DNA of 64,000 nt from JAJYSO01 sp964579505 (lineage in GTDB: Bacteria > Bacteroidota > Bacteroidia > Flavobacteriales > Flavobacteriaceae), in NCBI GenBank assembly GCA_964579505.1, contig CAZOGC010000002.1, positions 1-64,000 of the forward strand, read 5' to 3'. Below the pieces are notes generated by a model that was not told where the DNA came from, did not search any database, and was given only the letters and a program-made list of their open reading frames with translations. The translations under genes were made by a program, and so were the position numbers. Of the stretch, positions 51,068 to 59,596 are shown piece after piece (within the stretch, counting starts at the first letter, position 1; each line of letters opens with the position of its first letter).

Positions 51068-52534
51068 ATGAAGCTCTTTAAACCCTCTTTGCGCAATCGG
51101 TTTTTTTTCAGCCTAATCATCTTAGTGTTTGGGGCCTCTATACTCATCGCCGGAGTAACCATTTATAAATATAAAGATGAAGCCCGGCACTACCAAAATG
51201 ACAAACTTAAAAGAAAAGTAGCTTCTATTGAGGCTAGCATTAACTATCAAATAGAAAACACTACGTATCCGGTAAGCACTTCTTATATTCCGCTTATCTT
51301 TAAATATAAAATTTATGAAATAAGCCATATTCACAACACTCAAATCAAGCTGTATGATCTAAACGGCAACCTCTTAAAAACCTCTCGAGCCACTTTTTTG
51401 CGGCATCCTGACAGCAGTCATTTGTCAAAAAGCATTTTAAGTCACATAAAAACCGCTGTTAACAATCATTATTATTACACGCATACCGACAAAGACGGGC
51501 ACAAATACCAATCTTCATACAGTTACATCACCGACCGGCATTTTAAACCGTTGGCTATTTTAAGTTTACCACATATAGAAAGTGGTGAGTTTATGAAAAA
51601 AGAGCTGCACAGTTTTTTACTCATTCTTGGGCAAGTGTATCTGTTGTTAATTGTGGCAGCCGTCATTCTTTCTTATTTCTTTTCAAGATACATCACCAAA
51701 TCTTTAAATACTGTTGGTAAAAAGATTGTCTCTACCCGATTAGATCAAAAAAATCAAAAAATATTGTTACAAAGTGTTCCCCGAGAAATTACCGGGGTAA
51801 TCGAGGCATATAACGCTATGGTAGATGAATTAGAAGAAAGTGCTGCCAAGCTAGCTTCTAGCGAACGAGAACAGGCTTGGCGAGAAATGGCCAAACAAGT
51901 AGCGCACGAAATTAAAAACCCGTTAACGCCTATGCGGTTAACTATTCAGAGTTTTGAGCGAAATTTTAAACTCGGCGCTCCCGAAAATCCTGAAAAAATA
52001 AACGCTTTTAGCCGTACTATGATTCAACAGATAGACACCATGAGTGCTATAGCCTCTGCTTTTTCTGATTTTGCCAAAATGCCCAAACCGCGTAACGAAC
52101 GGTTAAATGTACCGGAAGTAGTAAAAATGGCTATTGATATTTTTAACGATAACAACATTAACTTTGCCTCCCGCCAAAAAGAAATTCATATCGTTTTTGA
52201 CCGCACACAACTTACACGCATCATCACTAACTTGATAAAAAATGCCACTCAAGCCTGTCAGCAGCAAGAAAATCCTGCAATAAACGTAACAGTTTCTACA
52301 ACCAATAAAAATGCGGTAATTTCCGTTCAAGATAACGGGGAAGGAATTCCTGACAGCCATAAAAATCGTATTTTTGAACCAAAGTTTACCACCAAGTCTA
52401 GTGGAATGGGACTCGGGTTGGGAATTATCAAAAAAATTATTGAAAACTACAACGGAAGTATTTCTTTTCATTCTACCGTAGGCAAAGGCACCACCTTTAC
52501 CGTAGAAATACCATTAAACAATACTACATTATGA
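51068..52534 (+). CDS. NtrY-like sensor histidine kinase
   Basis: A 488-aa inner-membrane kinase. TM1 lies near residues 14-32, a sensor region of about 150 aa follows, and TM2 lies near 181-202 with a HAMP linker. The dimer box AWREMAKQVAHEIKNPLTPM carries the His near residue 280 and is characteristic of the NtrY branch. The ATPase has NLIKNATQA, DNGEGIP, and SGMGLGLGIIKKI. Unlike typical NtrY-NtrX pairs no response regulator is adjacent. Its last codons overlap the enoyl-CoA hydratase ATG (ATGA). Confidence 0.9.
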   Translation: MKLFKPSLRNRFFFSLIILVFGASILIAGVTIYKYKDEARHYQNDKLKRKVASIEASINYQIENTTYPVSTSYIPLIFKYKIYEISHIHNTQIKLYDLNGNLLKTSRATFLRHPDSSHLSKSILSHIKTAVNNHYYYTHTDKDGHKYQSSYSYITDRHFKPLAILSLPHIESGEFMKKELHSFLLILGQVYLLLIVAAVILSYFFSRYITKSLNTVGKKIVSTRLDQKNQKILLQSVPREITGVIEAYNAMVDELEESAAKLASSEREQAWREMAKQVAHEIKNPLTPMRLTIQSFERNFKLGAPENPEKINAFSRTMIQQIDTMSAIASAFSDFAKMPKPRNERLNVPEVVKMAIDIFNDNNINFASRQKEIHIVFDRTQLTRIITNLIKNATQACQQQENPAINVTVSTTNKNAVISVQDNGEGIPDSHKNRIFEPKFTTKSSGMGLGLGIIKKIIENYNGSISFHSTVGKGTTFTVEIPLNNTTL

Positions 52535-53313
52535 ATTACCAAAACCTGAGTATAAATCAACAAGACGGTATTACCACACTCGTTATTGACCGCCCTAAAA
52601 AACTCAATGCTTTAAACAAAGAAACCTTAGCCGAAATTCACAACGCTTTTGTGCAGTTTAAAGACGACGCAGACACCAAAGTCATCATTCTTACCGGTAG
52701 TGGGCGCAAATCTTTTGTTGCCGGAGCAGACATAGCTGAATTTGCCGATTTTTCTATAGCACAAGGCCTTGATTTATCCGCCACCGGGCACCAACAAGTT
52801 TTTGATTTAATAGCAAATTTCTCTAAACCGGTTATTGCTGCAGTTAATGGTTTTGCTTTAGGCGGCGGCTTAGAACTAGCTATGGCAGCACATTTTAGAA
52901 TTGCCAGCGAGAATGCCAAATTGGGGTTGCCCGAAACTTCTCTAGGATTGATACCCGGTTATGGGGGTACTCAACGTTTACCCCAACTTATTGGGAAAGG
53001 ACGCGCCATGGAAATGATTATGACTGCCGGAATGATTACTGCCGAAAAAGCGTTGGCTTATGGGTTGGTAAATCACGTGGTGCCTTTAGATGATTTATTG
53101 CCTACAGCCGAAAAGATAGCCGGAAAAATTCTTAAAAACTCAACCGTAGCCATTGCAAAAGCTATAGACTCCATTAATGCACATTACGATAAAACGGTAA
53201 ATGGTTTTGAACGAGAAATTGAAAATTTTGGAAAAAGTTTTGGTAGTGAAGATTTTATAGAAGGTACCTCAGCCTTCCTAGAAAAACGAAAACCCGATTT
53301 TCCGGGAGCCTAA
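52531..53313 (+). CDS. Enoyl-CoA hydratase/isomerase (crotonase family)
   Basis: A 260-aa crotonase that hydrates 2-enoyl-CoA in fatty-acid or amino-acid oxidation. Oxyanion motifs are KSFVAGADIAEF and AAVNGFALGGGLELAMA. Catalytic Glu residues lie in KLGLPETSLGLIPGYGGTQRL. The gene overlaps the preceding kinase by 4 bp, which is an unusual functional pairing. It ends 5 bp from the convergent MATE gene. Confidence 0.92.
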   Translation: MNYQNLSINQQDGITTLVIDRPKKLNALNKETLAEIHNAFVQFKDDADTKVIILTGSGRKSFVAGADIAEFADFSIAQGLDLSATGHQQVFDLIANFSKPVIAAVNGFALGGGLELAMAAHFRIASENAKLGLPETSLGLIPGYGGTQRLPQLIGKGRAMEMIMTAGMITAEKALAYGLVNHVVPLDDLLPTAEKIAGKILKNSTVAIAKAIDSINAHYDKTVNGFEREIENFGKSFGSEDFIEGTSAFLEKRKPDFPGA

Positions 53314-53318
53314 AAAAC

Positions 53319-54659
53319 CTACTTGCGGGCTCTGCGCAAATACTTTCGTTTGTATTTTATAGCTAAGGCCCCACCACGAACCAACATCCATACAGCAAAA
53401 GCCATCCAGATAGCATAGAGCTTTAAGTCGAAATAATCGGCTACCAACAAGGTAGGGATAAATCCTAAAAAAGTTGCCCACAACAAGGTGTTGCGCAAGT
53501 ATTTGGCTTCGCCCAACCCTTTAAAAATTCCATCTAAAACATAGGCCACGGCATTGATGGGCTGCATAAATAAAACCATCCAAAAAGTAGCACTAAAAAC
53601 CGCTAAAACAGCGGTTTCTTTATTAAAAAGCCATCCTATATCATTATAAAAAAGTACACAAACAGCAATTATCCCTAAAGCAACCATTACTGCATATTTA
53701 CACACATCTTTGGTGAGCATCCACAGTTTTTTGTAATCTTTTGCTCCTAATAATTTTCCGCCAATAGCGTTTCCGGCATTACCGTATCCATCAATAAAAA
53801 AGGAGAAAAACAGCCAAATATTCATCAATATACTCTGAGCAGCAATATATTTTTTTCCGTAATCGGTAGCATAAGCATTGGCTAAATAAATAGCAATATT
53901 AAGCGCCAATGTACGCACAAACAAATTGGCCGTCATTAACAAAACCGGTTTTAGCTTCGGATTAATTTTCAATCGTAATTTCAGGTGAAAAGGCGTCTTT
54001 TTAAAGAAAAAGTACAAGGCCATCACCAGCATTACTCCTTGCGCAATAACACTGGCATAAGCTGCTCCTGCCAGCCCCATAGCCGGAATAAAATTTCCCA
54101 CTCCATAAACCAATGCATAGTCTAACACTACATTAAGTGCTGCCCCGGTAAGGCTACATTTCATAGCCCACAACGTGTTCTGCATACCCCTAAATACACC
54201 AAAGATGGCAAAAGTAACCAACGTGAGAGGGTAGCCCAAAGCGCGTATACGATAATACGTTTCGGCGTATTGCAAAATTAACCCACTGGCATTGTAGGCT
54301 TTAAAAATAGCTTCTGTAAAAAAATAAGAAATGGCAAACACCACCAAGCTAAATAAAAAACTCAGCACAATAACCTGTGGAACGAGTGTTTTTACGGCGT
54401 GCAAACGGTTAGCGCCAAGGTGTTGAGAGATAACTGCTGATACCGCCGTTTTTATCTGCGCCACAATCCACACAATAGCCCCGAGAAAAGACCCCACAAT
54501 ACCGACAGCAGCCAAGGCTTCTACCGAATGATTTTCTATATTACCAATTACGGCAATATCGGTTAACGACAATAAGGGTTCGGCTATACCGGCTGCCATA
54601 GCCGGCAATGCTATTTTGTTGATTTCTCTAAAGCTTACTTTTGTAGATACAGCCCGCAT
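53319..54659 (-). CDS. MATE-family efflux transporter
   Basis: A 446-aa multidrug and toxin extrusion antiporter with twelve predicted TM helices. The N-terminal helix 1 motif is INKIALPAMAAGIAEPLLSLTD followed by GNI and helix pair EALAAVGIVGSF, typical of the DinF/NorM branch. Substrate cannot be predicted. It is transcribed away from a 249-bp gap that contains only a repeat. The start (MRAVSTKVSFREINK) fits the family. Confidence 0.9.
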   Translation of the reverse strand: MRAVSTKVSFREINKIALPAMAAGIAEPLLSLTDIAVIGNIENHSVEALAAVGIVGSFLGAIVWIVAQIKTAVSAVISQHLGANRLHAVKTLVPQVIVLSFLFSLVVFAISYFFTEAIFKAYNASGLILQYAETYYRIRALGYPLTLVTFAIFGVFRGMQNTLWAMKCSLTGAALNVVLDYALVYGVGNFIPAMGLAGAAYASVIAQGVMLVMALYFFFKKTPFHLKLRLKINPKLKPVLLMTANLFVRTLALNIAIYLANAYATDYGKKYIAAQSILMNIWLFFSFFIDGYGNAGNAIGGKLLGAKDYKKLWMLTKDVCKYAVMVALGIIAVCVLFYNDIGWLFNKETAVLAVFSATFWMVLFMQPINAVAYVLDGIFKGLGEAKYLRNTLLWATFLGFIPTLLVADYFDLKLYAIWMAFAVWMLVRGGALAIKYKRKYLRRARK

Positions 54660-54741
54660 AACTTGACAGCACGAATTTCAAAAATATTTTAAGTTTATCT
54701 GTTGTACATATAAGACTAATTTTGCTAGCAAATATTCGTTT

Positions 54742-54811
54742 TGTCACGCTGAGCCCATGTCGAAGCGTCTATTATAGTAAAATATTCAATTTCGACAGGC
54801 TCACTTTGACA
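54742..54811. repeat. Intergenic inverted repeat of dispersed flavobacterial type
   Basis: The left arm (54742-54764: TGTCACGCTGAGC, then TGTCGAA) and right arm (54791-54811: TTCGACAGGCTCA, then TTTGACA) are imperfect inverted copies around a 26-bp AT-rich middle. Such CGCTGAGC...GTCGAA palindromes occur many times in intergenic regions of Bacteroidota genomes. It is the only feature seen in the 54660-54908 gap. Confidence 0.65.
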
Positions 54812-54908
54812 ACATGCATACTTAAAACGATTTTAATTACCATAAATGCACAACAGGTTAAGATTGTATTTTAGCAAAAGTCATTTTGAACATGTTTTTA
54901 TAAAACAC

Positions 54909-55118
54909 TTATCGTTTTCTTCGTTTATAAGCTATTCCGCTTAGCAAACACAGCACTCCAAAAGCCATCATCGCATATGATTGACCACTGCCTGTTGCAA
55001 AATCTACCATTTGTTTGCTATTTATCAATGAAGTATTGGGGAAAACAAGGGTATAACCGCCCAACCCAATAAAAACAATCCCTACGGCCATTAAAGCAAA
55101 CCTAAGCGTGTTCTTCAT
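54909..55118 (-). CDS. Small two-helix membrane protein
   Basis: A 69-aa protein with two TM segments (about 7-28 and 46-62) and a basic C-terminus (YKRRKR). The sequence between helices is FPNTSLINSKQMVDFATGSG. No family recognised. Start at the first ATG; no strong promoter was seen. It is divergent from the LysE gene. Confidence 0.6.
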   Translation of the reverse strand: MKNTLRFALMAVGIVFIGLGGYTLVFPNTSLINSKQMVDFATGSGQSYAMMAFGVLCLLSGIAYKRRKR

Positions 55119-55228
55119 AAATACAATACTTTCTGCAAATTTAGTGTATAAGCCTGCACAAAATAGAAATTATTAACGTGTTTTCGTATCCTCAAACAAA
55201 AAAAGTAATACAACTCCTTTTAAATCTT

Positions 55229-55236
55229 TAACTTTG
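55229..55236 (+). promoter_or_regulatory. Predicted -7 box of the LysE gene
   Basis: TAACTTTG, a perfect TAnnTTTG, 26 bp before the ATG. Confidence 0.5.
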
Positions 55237-55262
55237 TAGGCTCACAACACAAGTATAGCCGC

Positions 55263-55949
55263 ATGTTTCAAGACATATTTACCGCTATTCCATTGGGTAT
55301 TGTCATTGCCTTTATGTTTGGTCCGGTTTTTTTTGTTTTACTCGAAACCGCGGTAATTAAAGGTACTCGCGCTGCCATAATCTTTGATATAGGCGTTATT
55401 TTAGCCGATACTATTTTTCTGCTCATTGCGTATTTTAGTACAAGTTCGCTGTTAAACAGCATTAAAGACGATCCGGCTCTTTTTATCTTTGGCGGCTGTA
55501 TTCTGGTTCTCTACGGAATTATATCCTACACCAACCACAAAAAAAACATCTACACCTTACGCCCTAAACCATTCAAAAAGCTAAAAAAAGGAGATTGGCT
55601 AGGTATTTTTGGAAAAGGGTTTTTACTAAACTTTTTAAATATTGGAGTACTTGGGTTTTGGTTAGGACTGATTATTGCCTTTGGCCCTACCATGAATATG
55701 GAACCCGACCGATTATTTATCTTTTTTATAACCATCTTAGCTACTTATTTTGCAGTAGATTTATTAAAGATATTTCTTGCCAAAAAGCTAGAACACAAGC
55801 TTACTCCTAGACGTGTTTTTAAATTGAAAAGAACGATTAGCATCGTAATTGCACTCTGTGGAGTGGTACTCATTTTAAGAGGAGTTTTTCCTTCTCGCCT
55901 ACAAAAAGTACAGCACAAAATTGAGCATATAATCCCCGAATCTCGATAA
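55263..55949 (+). CDS. LysE-family amino-acid exporter
   Basis: A 228-aa membrane protein with six TM helices. The N-terminal motif GIVIAFMFGPVFFVLLETAVIKG corresponds to the LysE/RhtB signature of a Gly/Pro-rich first helix. It would export an amino acid or related metabolite. The C-terminal 30 residues are basic and cytoplasmic. It is followed by the tRNA-Cys-like gene on the opposite strand. Confidence 0.85.
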   Translation: MFQDIFTAIPLGIVIAFMFGPVFFVLLETAVIKGTRAAIIFDIGVILADTIFLLIAYFSTSSLLNSIKDDPALFIFGGCILVLYGIISYTNHKKNIYTLRPKPFKKLKKGDWLGIFGKGFLLNFLNIGVLGFWLGLIIAFGPTMNMEPDRLFIFFITILATYFAVDLLKIFLAKKLEHKLTPRRVFKLKRTISIVIALCGVVLILRGVFPSRLQKVQHKIEHIIPESR

Positions 55950-56048
55950 GAAAGCGGCTTTTGTTGTTTCGAGAAATGTTGTGATTCACCCTCAAAAAAG
56001 ATACTACAAAATAGAACGCTTGCTGTGTAAAATTATTTTGAAAAGAAG

Positions 56049-56121
56049 AGGCACCAGGGGGATTTGAACCACCGTAAATGGTCTTGCAAACCATTGCCTA
56101 ACCAGACTCAGCCACAGTGCC
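56049..56121 (-). tRNA. tRNA-Cys (GCA), imperfect copy
   Basis: The minus-strand sequence folds as a 73-nt cloverleaf: acceptor GGCACTG/TGGTGCC (with wobble pairs), D-arm GCT...GGC, anticodon stem ATGGT/ACCAT around loop TTGCAAG with anticodon GCA, and T-loop TTCAAAT. The T-stem GGTGG/CCCCC contains one T-C mismatch. The 3' CCA is not encoded. It is a second tRNA-Cys near the intact one at 63718-63788 and may be degenerate. Confidence 0.75.
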
Positions 56122-56170
56122 TTTTTAGAGAAACCAAATATAGGTTTTCAAAAATCAATTTTCACAAAAA

Positions 56171-56206
56171 AACCGCCCTTATTCTACTTGAATAATGGCG
56201 GTTTTG
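56171..56206 (-). terminator. Original terminator of the tRNA-Cys gene, left of attL
   Basis: On the minus strand AACCGCC...GGCGGTT with additional pairs inside, followed by a T-run (minus). Before insertion of the element it would have lain just downstream of tRNA-Cys. Confidence 0.7.
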
Positions 56207-56221
56207 TAGAGGTATCGAGCG
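56207..56221 (+). repeat. attL core repeat of the integrative element
   Basis: TAGAGGTATCGAGCG, identical to 63715-63729. On the minus strand it is the last 12 bases of tRNA-Cys plus flank. Confidence 0.88.
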
Positions 56222-56350
56222 TACCAACAATAAGTAAATTAAATTTTATCCTTTTGATTAGATTTTAGCCCTATACCTCAACAATAACAATGCTTTACAA
56301 AGATGAGGTTATTTAATTGTTTTTAATACCATTTAGCTATATTCATTTTA

Positions 56351-56384
56351 TTTGCCCAAAATTTGCCCAAATAGCTTATATTTG
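56351..56384 (+). promoter_or_regulatory. Integrase promoter overlapping arm-type repeats
   Basis: TTGCCCAAA occurs at 56352 and 56363, both on the plus strand with 11-bp spacing. The TTTG at 56351-56354 can serve as -33 and TATATTTG (56377-56384) as -7, 22 bp apart, with the integrase ATG at 56409. A protein bound at the repeats would regulate the integrase. Confidence 0.6.
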
Positions 56385-56408
56385 TAGTACGGTTTAAAAT
56401 TCTACATT

Positions 56409-57680
56409 ATGGCAACTTTAAAAATGGAGTATCGCACCGAACGAACCCCGGCAAACTTAACTTTACGCTTATCCTATAAACAAAATGGGGATTACAAAAA
56501 GCAAAGGGCAATAACTAAAGTAAAGATACCTTTAGCCTTTTATAATGAATACTATAACGGCAAAACAAGCCCCGACAATTGGAGGGATGTCGATAAGATT
56601 TTAGAAAGGGATGAGTACAGAAATAAAATAACCTCCTTAAAAGACTTTGTTACTTCCAACCTCCCCCCGGAGGATGAGATACCGCCCCAATGGCTTAAAA
56701 ACACCGTAAACCTTTATTACAACCCACCGAAAAAAGAAGTAATTCCCTCCGGTTTAATGAGTTATTGGGAGTATTATTTAAACCTCCGAGAGTACGAACT
56801 AAAACAAAGTAAAGGCACTTGGTTAAAGTGGGTGCAGGTAAAAAGCAAAGTAACCGATTTTGAGGATAACAAAGGACAAACCTACAAGGTTAGCGATGTA
56901 AACGAGAATTTTAAAAATGATTGGGTTAAATATCTAATAAGTGAGGACTACGCCCAAAGCTACATAAAAAAGTGTTTTTCCTATATTAAAATGATTTGTC
57001 GGCACGCCAAAAGTAAAGGTATTGAAGTAAACCCCGGCTTGGATAATCTAAAAGTAAAATTCAAAAAAGAGAACTTCCCAAAGATTTACTTATCCTTTAA
57101 TGAACTTAATAAAATAGCAGAAACGCCAATAAAAACGGATTATTTAGACAACGCCCGGGATTGGCTTTTGATTTCGTGCTACACAGGGCAAAGGGTTAGC
57201 GACTTTATGCGGTTTACTCCAAAAATGATAAGGGAAACCAACGGTAAAAGGTTTTTAGATGTACGGCAACAAAAAACAGAAAAAGAGGTATCTATACCAC
57301 TACTTCCCGAGGTGGAAACGGTTTTAAATAAACACGGTGGTAACTTCCCAAGAGCCATAAGCCAGCAAAAGTATAACGACTACATTAAGGAAGTAGGCAA
57401 GCTTGCCGGGATTAATGAACCCACAAAAGGAAAGGTTTTAAAAAAGGTATCTAAAGACAAATACAGAAAGGTAGCCGGCACTTATCCAAAGTTTGAACTC
57501 CTTACCTCACACGTTGGTAGGCGTTCACTTGCAACCAATTATTACGGTATTATTCCCTCATCATTTTTAAAGAACATAACCGGCCATAGTACAGAGGCTA
57601 TGCTACTTAAATACATAGGTAAGACCTCAAAAGATACCGCAAACGAGGCCTACGATTTAATGTTAAATGCTAAAAAATGA
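56409..57680 (+). CDS. int: Tyrosine recombinase (element integrase)
   Basis: A 423-aa integrase. The N-terminal part is arm-binding and core-binding (about 1-215). The catalytic domain has Arg262 in CYTGQRVSDFM, Lys in RQQKTEKEVSIPL, His368 and Arg371 in TSHVGRRSLAT, His393 in NITGHSTEAML, and Tyr402. All catalytic positions are present, so it looks active. It lies 200 bp inside attL, as expected for the integrase of an element in a tRNA gene. The promoter overlaps the arm-like repeats. Confidence 0.95.
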   Translation: MATLKMEYRTERTPANLTLRLSYKQNGDYKKQRAITKVKIPLAFYNEYYNGKTSPDNWRDVDKILERDEYRNKITSLKDFVTSNLPPEDEIPPQWLKNTVNLYYNPPKKEVIPSGLMSYWEYYLNLREYELKQSKGTWLKWVQVKSKVTDFEDNKGQTYKVSDVNENFKNDWVKYLISEDYAQSYIKKCFSYIKMICRHAKSKGIEVNPGLDNLKVKFKKENFPKIYLSFNELNKIAETPIKTDYLDNARDWLLISCYTGQRVSDFMRFTPKMIRETNGKRFLDVRQQKTEKEVSIPLLPEVETVLNKHGGNFPRAISQQKYNDYIKEVGKLAGINEPTKGKVLKKVSKDKYRKVAGTYPKFELLTSHVGRRSLATNYYGIIPSSFLKNITGHSTEAMLLKYIGKTSKDTANEAYDLMLNAKK

Positions 57681-57684
57681 GAGT

Positions 57685-58857
57685 ATGAAAAAAAGCAAAA
57701 ACAATAGGTTATTTGAGATACGGGATTTTTTAACCGATGAGCAAGTACCCATAAAAAAACGTTTGCAAAAATACAATGAGATAAAAAATTTAGCCTTTAT
57801 CTCCTTCCCTGGATTTCTTATCCCTCCATTTGCTAAAGTGTTTAAAGATAATCCGAGGTATAAAAAAGCATTTGATGAGGTAAAGGATAAGGCGATAAAA
57901 GAGATACGGGAGAAACGTTTAAAAATGAGTTATAAAGATTTTGTACGATACTTGTTTTTTGATTTAGGACAAACGGCCGACCACTACGGGAGGGTAAGCT
58001 TACAAACCCATGAAAACGATAATCAAAGCGAGCCTTTTGTTTATGATATTGTACCGGAGAATGCAGAGCAAGCCAAATTTTTAGAAGAGGCAAGTGTAGA
58101 ACACATGAAAGCAAAACCGGGAAACCTTTTTAGATACGGTTTAGAACAAAAGTATTTAAAAACGTTGATAGCCGGCTACAATTCTTTTGAGGATTTAACA
58201 GCGATGTATGAACAACAAAGGAGTAAACCATTTGCCGAAAAAAATGAGGTTATAAGAGATTTTAAGGATAGGTACATTAATCCCCTAAAAAAAGAATGGG
58301 ATAAACCCCAACGTTTGCAAGCCTTGTATAAGAGCATAAAAAAAGGAGAGGAACAACCTTGGAATTTTATAAGTAACTATTATCTATACTACACCGACAA
58401 AGCCACGATAGTAGAGATTATTAAGTTTGAGCGATTTTTAAACGATGAGGTAAATAACTATTCCCCTCGAAATTCCACACCTCAACAAACCGAACCCGAG
58501 CTAACAAAAAAGGGCAAACCAGGCCGTAAAAAGACAATGACAAAAAAGGCAAGGGAATATTTAAAAGGTTTTATAGCAAAAGAGAATAAAGATAAGTTTT
58601 TAGTGGAATTAAAAAGCGAATATAAAGGGGTTGAACCAAAGGCTTTTAATCATTTGATAATAGCATTAAAACAAATGGGGAAATTAAAAGAGGTATCAAA
58701 TAAAGCCATAAAAGAATCTTTTGAGATTGCCATAGAACCCAAAAAACAAAACCAAAGTAATTTTAATGCAACACTAAAAAAAGCTCCCGATGCTAAAATT
58801 ATAAAATCCATAAAACAAACAATAAACGAGATTATTGAAAAAAATACGCTTGTGTAA
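57685..58857 (+). CDS. Unknown element protein (390 aa)
   Basis: Not recognised. Starting at 57685 (MKKSKNNRLFEIRDF), 4 bp after the integrase stop, it is 390 aa. A longer frame begins at 57667 and overlaps the integrase. It is Lys-rich and helical. A Pro/Thr linker near residues 265-285 is followed by a basic stretch KGKPGRKKTMTKKAREYL and a helical C-terminal domain. It may bind DNA; this is a guess from charge. It is probably co-transcribed with the integrase. Confidence 0.7.
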   Translation: MKKSKNNRLFEIRDFLTDEQVPIKKRLQKYNEIKNLAFISFPGFLIPPFAKVFKDNPRYKKAFDEVKDKAIKEIREKRLKMSYKDFVRYLFFDLGQTADHYGRVSLQTHENDNQSEPFVYDIVPENAEQAKFLEEASVEHMKAKPGNLFRYGLEQKYLKTLIAGYNSFEDLTAMYEQQRSKPFAEKNEVIRDFKDRYINPLKKEWDKPQRLQALYKSIKKGEEQPWNFISNYYLYYTDKATIVEIIKFERFLNDEVNNYSPRNSTPQQTEPELTKKGKPGRKKTMTKKAREYLKGFIAKENKDKFLVELKSEYKGVEPKAFNHLIIALKQMGKLKEVSNKAIKESFEIAIEPKKQNQSNFNATLKKAPDAKIIKSIKQTINEIIEKNTLV

Positions 58858-58907
58858 ATAGTTTTAAATATTCTAAATATTAGCAATATTTTAAACCATT
58901 GATTATC

Positions 58908-58925
58908 AAGTAAATACATTTACTT
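58908..58925. promoter_or_regulatory. 18-bp palindrome at the HTH-gene promoter
   Basis: AAGTAAAT, AC, ATTTACTT: perfect 8-bp arms. It lies just upstream of a -7-like GACTTTTG (58932-58939), 25 bp before the ATG at 58965. An operator is likely. An additional inverted repeat (GTTTTAAATATT/AATATTTTAAAC, one mismatch) lies at 58861-58896. Confidence 0.5.
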
Positions 58926-58964
58926 TATAAAGACTTTTGGCTTATAATTCAAAACAATAAGTTT

Positions 58965-59261
58965 ATGAGCCAATTAGTTTTAACTCCAATTAAGCCGGAA
59001 TTACTGATAAACAGTATAGCCGATGAGGTAACCAAAAGAGTATTACAAGCTGTTACCGAAAACACCAACACCGAACCCACCATACCGGAGAATCCTTTAG
59101 ATGAGTACATACCTAAAGCCGAGATAACCGGTAAACTTGCCTCCGGTGCTACTTTATGGAAATATGAAAAACAAGGAAAACTTACCGTTTACGGAGTAGG
59201 TGGAAAACGCTACTACAAAAGGGTAGATATTGAGAACCTTTTTAAACCCTTAAATAAATAA
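58965..59261 (+). CDS. Excisionase-like HTH protein
   Basis: A 98-aa protein. The C-terminal half, IPKAEITGKLASGATLWKYE then GKLTVYGVGGKRYYKRVDIE, is a MerR/excisionase-type helix-turn-helix (HTH_17-like). The N-terminal 45 residues are a flexible, Thr/Pro-rich region. Such proteins usually control excision direction or replication-gene expression. It begins the second transcript of the element, downstream of the palindrome, and is 5 bp from the next gene. Confidence 0.78.
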   Translation: MSQLVLTPIKPELLINSIADEVTKRVLQAVTENTNTEPTIPENPLDEYIPKAEITGKLASGATLWKYEKQGKLTVYGVGGKRYYKRVDIENLFKPLNK

Positions 59262-59266
59262 TCGCC

Positions 59267-59593
59267 ATGAGAGCTAATAACAACCATGGCGATAATTCTT
59301 TTAGAAAGGGAGGTAACGCCAACAAATATAACGATTTAACCCAAAAAAAACGGGTTTTTAAAGCTTTTTATGAACGCCCTAAAACGATGCGCCAAGTAGA
59401 GGAAAATACAGGCGTAAGAGTGGCTAATATTTGCCGTTTTGTGGGAGATTGGAAAGAATCCGATACCATACAAGTGGTAAAGCTTGGGATTTGCCCAATA
59501 TCCAAAGAGGGAGGCGTACAGTTTTTGACCACCAACCCGGATTTATTCCCACCACAAACACAATACAATTTATTTGAACCTATAAAAGGGTAA
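59267..59593 (+). CDS. wHTH-like protein upstream of the primase-helicase
   Basis: A 108-aa protein. The middle, TQKKRVFKAFYERPKTMRQV then EENTGVRVANICRFVGDWK, looks like a winged helix-turn-helix. The tail ends NLFEPIKG. It lies 5 bp after the HTH gene and 3 bp before the primase-helicase gene. A role as replication-origin binder or transcription regulator is inferred from position. Confidence 0.65.
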   Translation: MRANNNHGDNSFRKGGNANKYNDLTQKKRVFKAFYERPKTMRQVEENTGVRVANICRFVGDWKESDTIQVVKLGICPISKEGGVQFLTTNPDLFPPQTQYNLFEPIKG

Positions 59594-59596
59594 GAG

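Noticed and set aside
56049..56121. Left tRNA-Cys as the integration target
   Set aside because: The att core matches the 3' end of the right tRNA-Cys (63718), not the left one, whose acceptor sequence differs.
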